From: Pelagophyceae sp. CCMP2097
Taxonomy: Eukaryota; Sar; Pelagophyceae
Assembly (NCBI GenBank): GCA_026770575.1
Contig: MU657948.1
Span: forward strand, 1 to 12,659
Length of the DNA stretch: 12,659 bases
Reading direction: 5' to 3'
Both the position numbers and the translations under genes were made by a program. Positions 1 through 6,711 of this stretch are shown piece after piece. The stretch's first letter is position 1, and each line of letters begins with the position of its first letter. A model generated the notes under the pieces. The model worked only from the letters and a program-made list of their open reading frames with translations. It was not told the DNA's origin and did no database searches.

Positions 1-226
1 GACAGGCTTTTTCGTCGTGCCAGTGTCATTTGACTCACGCCTTCTTCCAGTGTCAGTGCGCCCGCCGCGTTTAGAGAGACGACTCTGGTGCTTTTTCGAC
101 GAACCGCTAAGACTCTTCGTGAACTCTCTTCGCAAAGCTTCCCAAAGAACTGGGTTGCTCCGTCGAGTCGCGGTTCGACAGCAACCCATGATGAAGGGCT
201 TATGTTGGAGCGAGAGGAAGAGATTC

Positions 227-367
227 GAAGCGCGTTCTCTGGACAGCATTGGAAGCGTCGATGTACAGCTCTGACCGGGATCTCGAATACCCGCTCCTGA
301 AGCGTTCTCTATACAGCAAAGGAAGTGCGATGAACAGCTCTGGCCGAGGTCTCGAATACCCATCCCT
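227..367. repeat. Two-copy diverged tandem repeat (about 70 bp unit)
   Basis: Copy 1 is 227-298 and copy 2 is 299-367. Both start with GAAGCG...TTCTCT, carry ACAGCTCTG in the middle and end with TCTCGAATACCC, with substitutions and small indels between them. In one forward frame both copies read as similar peptides ending LEYP, so the unit could be part of an exon. Nothing else supports coding. Confidence 0.75.
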
Positions 368-942
368 AGAGCCGAAAAAGTCGGATGCGCGAAACTTCCC
401 GAATGACCCCCCTCGTCGAATCTTCTTCACAGGCGCCCTCGCCGTGCATCGAGGCATCCGCGGACCGCCAACGCCGCCGCCAAGAACGGCGCGGCCCGGC
501 GCTGCCACCGCTGGCCTTTAGCCCATCTACGTCGCGCTGACGAGGACGAGGAGGCGAGGGTGATGCGTCTTCGAGCGGCGTGCAGGCGTGTGACGCTCCC
601 TCGGATGGCCGCTTGGGCGGTTTTCTCGGGAAAAATCCTCTCTCCCTGGTCCCCCGACCTACTACGGGGGTGGTCTGGTCCCCGGACCTCTCTCCAGCCC
701 CTCGAAACGGCCCCAAAACGACCTAGCGCCAGAAGCTTTTTTTCACAGAATTCTCATGCCTCAGGAAAGTGGGCTGGGAGCGTTCACGGCAGCGAGTCTG
801 TTAGTCGCTCCTTACAGATCCGTGGGCCTCCTCTTGGCGCGGCGCACTGCTCGCGGACAAACATTACAACCAGCCCGTCCCGGACGGAGATTCTAAACAC
901 CTTCCATCGCCCGTCGCGCCCTCCACGGGACCCCTCCGAACT

Positions 943-983
943 GACTACCCTCGCCCACGACCGACCTACCCTCGCCCACGACC
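943..983. repeat. Short tandem duplication (about 20 bp unit)
   Basis: CTACCCTCGCCCACGACC occurs twice in tandem, preceded by GA in the first copy (943-962) and GAC in the second (963-983). It lies in non-coding sequence about 200 bp upstream of the first gene. Confidence 0.8.
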
Positions 984-1183
984 TCACCGAATCCCTCTTA
1001 TCCACCAGCTCCGAAGCCCGGCGACCCCTATTAAACTTTGTGGCGCTGTGGCGCTGGAAGCCACAGCTCTGTTAGAAAGGTCAGAGGAGGGCGCCTCGAA
1101 TGCGGGCCTCGGCGCGCGGCGCGAGTCCGCCGCGGGCGGCGACGGCGCCGCCGGTTCCGGCGTCGGCCGGGGAGCGCGTCACC

Positions 1184-1938
1184 ATGGTCTTGGCCGTGGT
1201 GCCTCACTCGGGCCGCGCGGCGGCCTTGGAGGGCGCGCGGACCGTGGAGATCCGGGCGGTGAAGAAGCTCGGCCAGTGGGCGCTGACGGCCAAGCTCAAG
1301 GTCGGCAGCGCGAAGACTTTTGACAGGCGCGCCTCGCAGAGCTTTGAGCGCGGCGCGGCGGCCGACGGCGGCGCAGCAGAGTGCCGCGCCTCGCTGAGCG
1401 ACGAGCTCCACGAGCTCTGGCGCCGCGCCACGGGCGACAGCGGCGCGCTCCCGCTCGGTGCGGGCTGCTTTGACGGTGCGCGGTCGCTGAGCGTAAAGGC
1501 GACGAAGACACCGTTCAAAAAGGGCTGGAAGTGGAAGTGCGTCTCCGCCGCGAGCTGCCCGCACGGCAACTACGCGCGCACCACCGACTCGGACTACGCC
1601 GACGACGAAGAGGCCGCCGAAGCGTGCGCCCCAAAGGCGCGCGGCCCCGCCGCGAAAGCGCCGCTAGGTGCGCGGCCAACCTCCGCGAAGAGATCGTGTC
1701 CGCATGGCAGCACCTCGTGCGAAACGACCCCGACCGCCGCCGCGACCGGGAGGAAGCCAAGGAGGATGACGTCCTCATCTATGAAGACAACGAGGAAGAC
1801 GGACCCGCGGCGGCGACGCCGAGTCGAACAGTGCGTCGGTCCGCGAGTCCGCGGGTCCGCGAGCGCCGCCGGCGGCGGCCGGAGACCTCTCGGAGCACCT
1901 TCTGCCGGCGGCGGCCGGAGCCGCGACCCTCGGACTGA
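1184..1938 (+). CDS. Unknown protein, two exons, 236 aa
   Basis: I do not recognise this protein. The model is exon 1 1184-1623, a 44-nt intron 1624-1667 (GTGCGC...GCTAG) and exon 2 1668-1938. The start is the ATG in ACCATGG at 1184; the same frame is open back to an ATG at 1100 that would add 28 residues. The N-terminal part is a mixed-charge region (VEIRAVKKLGQWALTAKLKV near residue 23). A central basic, Trp-containing stretch follows (FKKGWKWKCVSAASCPHG). Exon 2 encodes an acidic helix-like segment (LREEIVSAWQHLVRNDPDRR, then EEAKEDDVLIYEDNEED) and an Arg-rich tail. Third positions are G/C rich in both exons. The intron is inferred because it joins two frames in phase 2 with a canonical GT and AG. 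The C-terminus is uncertain: after about 1810 another frame, ending in TAG at 1939-1941, is equally G/C rich at third positions and looks less Arg-dominated. A role cannot be assigned. Confidence 0.55.
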
Positions 1939-2069
1939 AATAGGTCCAAGCGACCGCTTCCCCCGCACCGCGAGGAGGCAAGCGCGCAAAGTGAATCGCA
2001 ACGTCGAGGGCTCGGCTGCCCGAGCCCCGACACCCCTTAATCCCGCCCCGCCCGTCCAAAGTGGGGTCC

Positions 2070-2105
2070 CACTGGCAACTTCCGAAATATCGCCAGTTGC
2101 CAGTG
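2070..2105. promoter_or_regulatory. Perfect 11-bp inverted repeat upstream of the helicase gene
   Basis: CACTGGCAACT at 2070-2080 and AGTTGCCAGTG at 2095-2105 are exact reverse complements separated by 14 bp. The right arm ends 48 bp before the helicase ATG at 2154. It could be a dimeric transcription-factor site or a hairpin in the 5' leader. No core promoter element is visible nearby, so a regulatory role is inference. Confidence 0.45.
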
Positions 2106-2153
2106 CTTCGACAGCGGCGGTGTTCCACGAATTGCAGTTTGAGGCCGGCGACG

Positions 2154-4027
2154 ATGCGGGCGTCGCTCCGGGTCGCCGCGTGGGTCGCGCTCCTGGCCTC
2201 GGGCTCCGGGCTCGCCCCGTCGGCGCCGCAGCGCGCCTCGCGCGTGTCGCTGGCCGCGGCGGCTGCAGCGCCGGATGCACCGCCGCAAGACTACTGGCCC
2301 GGCGTCAACGCCGGGCTGCGCGAGCGCCTCGAGGCGGCGGGTGCGTGGCGCGGCGCCGTGGCTCGCTCGATATCGGGCCCTATATAGATTTTGGGCGACA
2401 GGCTACGCGCGGCCAACGCTGATCCAGACCAAGACCCTCAAAGCCTATGGGGACGTAATCATCCACGCGCCCACGGGCAGCGGCAAGACGCTCGCCTTCC
2501 TCGTGCCCGCCCTCTCGAAGATGCTCGACGAAGACGGTGCGTCAAGCAATTAGGGGCCTTTTCAATCGCGCGGCGGCCCTTTTCCACGCGGCAATAGGCG
2601 GGCGCATGCTCGTCGTCGTGCCGTCGCTGGAGCTGGCGGTGCAGCTCGGCGTGGTGGCTCGGTCGCTGTGGGCGGCGCAGGCGCCGCTGGTGCTCATCTC
2701 GGACGGCGTGTCGACGCTGGAGGACCACCGGCGCCTCGTGCGCGAGCGGCCGCGCGTCGTCATCGGCACGGCGAAGCGCATCACGGAGATCGCCGGCACC
2801 AAGGCGCGCGACTGGGACGCTTTGCTGCGCGACGTCGACACGCTCGTCTTGGACGAGGCGGACCTGCTGCTGCCGCCCGCGCCAAAGTTCGACGACGCCC
2901 CAGACGAAACCGTGCGCTTCAAGCTCAACGCCGCCATCTTGAAGCGCCACTCCCAAAAGCCCATCGTCAAGCTCCTCGCAGAGTTCGGCAAGCCGCGCAC
3001 CGCGCCCGCAGAGGGCGCCGCACCGTGAGCCGCTTTTCGCATTGTGTTTTTTCGTAGCCGACTCTGACGCTCCGACAACAGGCGCGCGCTGGCGCGCACA
3101 GTGCTGTGCTCGGCGACGGCGGATGCGGACCTTGCGAGCCGCGTCTGCGCGGCGCTGGGGTCGAAGAAGTCTGCCGGCGACTTCCGCGTGCTCGCGGGGT
3201 CGACGGCTTTGGCGCCGCCAAAGGCTCTTATTCGGCGCGGCGCCGGGTTTGTGCGCATGCCCGGGACGATTAAGCACAAGGCGTACGTCGTCAAGGACGG
3301 CCGGCGCGAGCTGAGTGCCATGGCCGCGGCGACCGCCCTTCAGTCTATCGGCCCGCGGTGCCCCGTGGTAATCGTCGACGACACGGCGAGCGTCTCCGCC
3401 GCCGTCGGCGCTCTGCGCAGCCACGGCTGCGCGACTGCCGTGGCGCTGCACCACGCCCTCGGCCTCGTCGGGACTGCGGGCGACGCGCCCGAGCGCAACG
3501 CAGACGACTTCCTCGTCGCCGGCGACCGCCGCCTCGGCGACGTCCTCAACCTCCGCGACGAACTCCAGCAGTCGATCCGCCGCGGCCTCGGCGACGACGG
3601 CTCGGGCGAGCCGCCCCTCGTCGTGACGACGGCGTCGGCGGCGCGCGGCCTCGACCTCAAGGGCGTCGACTGCGTCATCCTCCTCGATCCGCCAAAGTCG
3701 GTAGACTCGTACATCCACATCGCCGGCCGCTGCGGCCGCGAGGGGACCAAGGGCACGGTCGTCTCCATCCTGCCCCAGGACTCGGCAGAGGAGACGCTGC
3801 TCCAGCTCAAGCGCGAGCTCGGCGTCTCCTTCGAGCGCGTCATCCTCAGCAAGATCAACGCCCCGCCGAGCCGCAAGCGCGCGCCGGCGAAGAAGCCCCG
3901 CGCGGCCGCGCCCGCGGCCAAGGCCGCGCCGCAGCAGTCCGCGGCCGACGCGCGCGAGGCCCAGGTCTTCTCCAACGTCAACGACATTGCCAACGCCTTC
4001 CTCAGCTCGAAACCCAAGCGAAGATGA
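2154..4027 (+). CDS. DEAD-box ATP-dependent RNA helicase, probably plastid-targeted, four exons, 564 aa
   Basis: The enzyme would unwind or remodel RNA using ATP. Exons are 2154-2340, 2402-2536, 2598-3024 and 3082-4027; introns are 61, 61 and 57 nt, all GT-AG and frame-consistent. Residues 1-19 form a signal peptide followed by LAPSAP and an Ala/Arg/Ser-rich stretch, which resembles a stramenopile bipartite plastid leader. The Q motif is GYARPTLIQ (63-71). Motif I is APTGSGKT (85-92), Ia is PSLELA (116-121), II is DEAD (193-196), III is SAT (260-262), V is ARGLD (437-441) and VI is HIAGRCGR (462-469). Several motifs are degenerate: Ia lacks the usual Arg, TPGR is replaced by GTAKR, and the first Arg of motif VI is Ile. 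The DEAD-SAT spacing of about 65 residues is long. The C-terminal tail is Lys/Arg/Ala-rich, typical of plastid or nucleolar helicases. For intron 1 an alternative 43-nt splice (2345-2387) also keeps frame, but the 61-nt choice restores the Q-motif spacing. Confidence 0.93.
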
Positions 4028-4490
4028 ACCCGGCGCCGGCGAGACGCCGAGGGCTCTTTGACCATACAACTGTATACTCATGTGCTTTTTTTTAGATACG
4101 CCACGATCAGTCCCGAATCAAGAACGGGGCTCGGGCCGGTCCCAGAGCTCCTTGCAGTCCTCGTCCTGGACTCGGCGCCCATCCTCGGAGTACCAACGAA
4201 CTATCATTTTCCGGGTTGATATCGAAAAGTTTCGGGGATTCTTGACAATTTTGGATCGCGAACACTGTGTGTACGAACGACTCGTGGACCGACTTCGTTC
4301 AGCTCTGGAAGCTCTGGGAAGGCCGAGTCGTAGGACGGCTGGCGGAGGCGAACTGCGCGTCCAGCACCGCCGCTGACTGTCGCGGTCGATCGTCTCGCTC
4401 GACTTTGTGGCAGGGACGGGCGACTCGCATCACAGCTGCTCGCGAGAACCCAAGAGGCCTTTCGACCGCCGCGCGCCAGTCGGCGCCTCG
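4028..4490. other. Intergenic stretch, no supported gene
   Basis: This follows the helicase stop codon. A forward frame 4080-4376 contains a helix-like peptide (VDIEKFRGFLTILDREHCVY), but its third positions are not G/C biased like the confident exons. It has no motif and no convincing splice partners. GC content is lower from about 4190 to 4300 than in the flanking genes. It may hold helicase 3' UTR and the promoter of the next candidate gene. Confidence 0.45.
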
Positions 4491-5139
4491 ATGGGCGCGG
4501 CGAGCTCGGTCGACACGCGGGCCGCCTAGGAAAAGGAAGTGGAAGGGGTCGAGGCGCTCATGCGCGACATCCAAGGCCACATCGACCACGCGGGCGCCGA
4601 CGCGAGCGCCGCCGCGGGCGCCGCCGCGGGCGCCGCCGCGAACAAGGCGGCGCACCGGCGGCGAGCCGCGAGGCCATCGTCGGCGACGCCGGCGACGTCG
4701 GGGACGTTGGTGACGTCGGCGACGTCGGGGTTGTCGGCGTCGGCGACGTCGGCGATGTCGGCGACATCGCCGACGACGACGCTGGCAGTCTTTAGCATGG
4801 ACACGGTCCAGCTCTCGATCGCGATCGAGGCCTTTGCCGCCTCGCTCTTCAGCGCCACCAGCGCTTCGGCGTGTTTGATCCTCGGGAAGTTCTCTTTGGC
4901 GTGAGTCGCCGCCGCCGCCGCGCGCCGCGGTCGCGCTCGTGCGAGATGCGCGCGCGGTGCGGTGCGCGCGGCGAGGCAGGCCGTGCGGCTGCCGGCGGCT
5001 GGCGCGGCTGCCTCGTCGACGCGCGTTTCTGCGACAAAGTCCACATCTTCGAGGAGCACGCCGCCTCGCGACGCGCATCCCGGCGGCGCACGAGTACGAC
5101 CTGGACGCAACGGCGCGCAGCCGTCCGGGACAGCGCTGA
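4491..5139 (+). pseudogene. Unresolved or broken gene candidate with low-complexity repeats
   Basis: A possible start at 4491 encodes MGAASS, an N-myristoylation-like N-terminus, but an in-frame TAG follows at 4527-4529. The same frame then runs open to 4904. It encodes a helix-like segment (VEALMRDIQGHIDHAG), three Ala/Gly repeats, a Thr/Ser/Ala repeat and a hydrophobic stretch (LSIAIEAFAASLFSATSA). A good donor (GTGAGT) lies at 4901. Downstream, G/C-rich third positions point to one frame for about 4990-5065 (CLVDARFCDKVHIFEEHAA) and another for about 5070-5139 (IPAAHEYDLDATAR, stop at 5137), with no room for an intron between them. This could be a decayed gene, a gene with sequencing errors, or one whose exons I have mis-assigned. 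The reverse strand has matching third-position bias over 4530-4900, so even the strand is not certain. No family is recognised. Confidence 0.3.
4592..4785. repeat. GC-rich short tandem repeats (GCC/GCG and GACGTCGGC types)
   Basis: The first part (about 4605-4640) repeats GGGCGCCGCCGC three times. The second part (about 4680-4785) is a degenerate array of GACGTCGGC-like 9-mers. One forward frame of the array reads as repeated Gly-Asp-Val, another as Thr-Ser-Ala, and the reverse strand as Asp-Val-Ala. The array can therefore expand without breaking any frame, which is why strand and frame are hard to decide from it. Confidence 0.75.
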
Positions 5140-5390
5140 ACCCGAGGCACCCGCGCTCAAAGGTCCTGGAAACCCCAACCCAAATCTAAACCTACAACCG
5201 AGTGCGCCACAGCTGTCCAGCACGGACCGCGAGGCGGGGGGTCCACCTCGAGTCAGCTGCTAAGAGACCGGCCCGGGCGCCCGCCGGACTCAGACCGAGG
5301 GTCTCAGGCTCTCTCTCGTATATCGCTGAAATCCCCCGACCCGCTCGGAGGAACTGTCGACGCGACGCGCGACGTTGCGCCCCGTCGAGG

Positions 5391-6377
5391 ATGGCGCTGC
5401 TGAGGTTGCTGTGGCTCGCGGCGGCGGCAAGCACGCTGGTGCTGCCCGGCCGGCGGCCCGCGCCGCCGCGCCGCGGCGTGGCGCGGCGGCAGACGCCGCC
5501 GTCGAGCGCGCTCCGGAGCTCCCCAGCGCCAAGCGCCGAGGGCGACGACGGCGGCCTCGGCCAGGCCGTCGACGCCGCCGCGACTGCGATGGAGGAGCAG
5601 AAAATCGCCGTCGGGAGCACGAAGCCCTCCAAAATGCTGTGGCGCGTGCGTCCCCACCCGCCCTGAGCCGCCGCGCCGGTCCCGGAGCGCCGCCGCAGGT
5701 CGGCTGGGCGTCGTGGTGGGCGCAGTTGATCCTCTCCGTCATCTCGTCCGTCGTCCTCGCGTTTGCGCGCGCGACCAAGGCGCCGAGGTGCGCGTCCGCC
5801 TGCGTTTCTGCGTGTCTGCGCGCCCTCGCGCGTCTCCGCGCCCTCACGCGGCGCCGCCGCCGCGCGGATCATTGCTGGACCGCCACCGCGACAGCGCCGA
5901 GACTTCGCTCGCGAACGGCCTTCTCTTCTCGGCCTTTGGCGCCGGCACGGCCTTTGGCTCCGTCGTCTGTGCGTCTTGCCCGCACTTTTGGGGCCCCGCG
6001 GACGCGCGGCGCCAGGTACGTGGGGCTACACGCGCTTCGCGAATCGCGAGCTGGGCGCTGATGCGCTGCGCGGGCTGCGCGGCGCGCTCAAGTGGGGCGC
6101 GGCGTTGAACGTCGTGGGTATGGCGCTCACGCTCGTCTCGGCGCAGCAGGTCGTCGGGACGCTCATTGCAAAGTCGCTTCTCGCGCCGGGCGTCCTCGGC
6201 TCCCTCGCCGGCGGCGGGCCGCTGGCGAGCCCGGCGGCGGCGCCCGTGACCGCACTGGATATCTTCGTCGTCCAGGCCAACACAAACACAATGTGCTCCC
6301 ACCTCGTCGGCCTCGCCGCCGCACTCGCCCTCCTCTCCCGGTCGCAGCGGTGGGGCGACAAGCCGTCAAACAAATAA
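5391..6377 (+). CDS. DUF3611 family membrane protein, probably plastid-targeted, four exons, 259 aa
   Basis: Exons are 5391-5645, 5699-5787, 5895-5968 and 6016-6377. The introns are 53, 107 and 47 nt, all with GTGCGT or GTGCGC donors and AG acceptors. The joined protein matches my knowledge of the DUF3611 family of cyanobacteria and plastids. GWASWWAQLILSVISSVV opens the domain at residue 87, GYTRFANRE follows near 143, NVVGMALTLVSAQQVVGTLI lies near 171-190, and the signature ALDIFVVQANTNT is at 219-231. A last hydrophobic helix (HLVGLAAALALL) precedes the short hydrophilic tail. Three to four membrane segments are expected. Residues 1-20 are a signal peptide, followed by an Arg/Pro/Ser-rich transit-like region to about residue 55, consistent with import into a complex plastid. 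The biochemical role of DUF3611 is not established. The sequence AATAAA overlaps the stop codon (6373-6378). The 107-nt intron is flanked by an 8-bp direct repeat. Confidence 0.92.
5780..5901 (+). mobile_element. Possible introner-like insertion: 107-nt intron flanked by 8-bp direct repeat
   Basis: GCGCCGAG occurs at 5780-5787, directly before the GT donor, and again at 5894-5901, with its first G serving as the last base of the AG acceptor. The sequence between the copies is 106 bp. This is the footprint expected if a DNA element inserted with an 8-bp target duplication and became the intron. No clear terminal inverted repeats are visible and only one copy is in the window. Chance repetition in GC-rich DNA is possible. 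Confidence 0.4.
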
Positions 6378-6711
6378 AGCCAAACGCCCAAGGCGGGCTC
6401 CGCGCGAAGAGTAATCGGGAGCCACCCCGAAACCCACCAGCTCCAGTGGGGTTCGAGAGGAGCCAGGCCCCCGTCTCGGGGAGCGACGACGCGCTCCGTG
6501 TCCACGCAATTCATTGCGGAAAAAGTTAGTTTGGGAAGCCCCAAACGACGCCTACGCGAGGCCCGCGTCGCCGTGGCCGCGCCCGCCGCATCTGAATCTC
6601 TGGGTGACGGTCCTCGGGCGTCGGAAAAAGGCGCGAATGAATCGGTCGCGCCGTTGGGCGCTCCGCGCCGTTGGGCGCTCCGCGTCTTTGCGCTCGGCGC
6701 TATCGAGCACG
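6378..6711. other. Convergent intergenic region between the DUF3611 and carboxypeptidase genes
   Basis: The two genes end toward each other here. No gene is supported. A 10-bp inverted repeat with one mismatch (6428-6437 and 6446-6455) could form a 3' UTR hairpin for the DUF3611 transcript. A perfect 17-bp tandem duplication sits at 6649-6682, close to the carboxypeptidase stop. Forward open frames over this stretch are low-complexity Arg-rich readings. Confidence 0.55.
6649..6682. repeat. Perfect 17-bp tandem duplication
   Basis: CGCCGTTGGGCGCTCCG is present twice back to back (6649-6665, 6666-6682), 30 bp beyond the carboxypeptidase stop codon on the minus strand, probably in its 3' UTR. 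Confidence 0.9.

Larger units (their letters stand above)
1..1183. other. Upstream region without a supported gene
   Basis: No reading frame here combines the strong third-position G/C bias of the confident genes with a recognisable motif. The longest open frame (560-1075, +) has ordinary base composition at codon third positions and reads as Arg/Ser/Pro-rich sequence with no domain. The region holds two tandem duplications (227-367 and 943-983). It also has short palindromes near 640-690, such as a perfect GGTCC-CC-GGACC, and a direct repeat of CCAGTGTCA near 20 and 50. It may contain the promoter and 5' leader of the gene starting at 1184, but no TATA box or other core element stands out. 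Confidence 0.5.

Noticed and set aside
560..1075. Forward open frame of 171 codons
   Set aside because: It has no third-position G/C bias, no motif and no good start context, and it overlaps the tandem duplication at 943-983.
2345..2387. Alternative 43-nt first intron of the helicase
   Set aside because: It keeps frame, but adds residues that disturb the Q-motif spacing and uses a weaker donor (GTGGCG) than the 61-nt option starting GTGCGT.
2459..4081. Long minus-strand open frame of 540 codons opposite the helicase
   Set aside because: It is the antisense shadow of G/C-biased helicase exons, is low-complexity Arg/Ala/Leu sequence without motifs, and crosses helicase intron 3.
4080..4376. 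Forward open frame with a helix-like peptide after the helicase
   Set aside because: Its codon third positions are near-random and no partner exon, start context or domain could be found.
4509..4529. A 21-nt intron that would remove the TAG after MGAASS
   Set aside because: It is far below the shortest introns elsewhere in the window (43 nt) and has a poor donor (GTCGAC).
5168..5195. Telomere-like CCCAAATCTAAACC sequence
   Set aside because: It is too short and irregular, with no tandem CCCTAA repeat, and lies in mid-contig.
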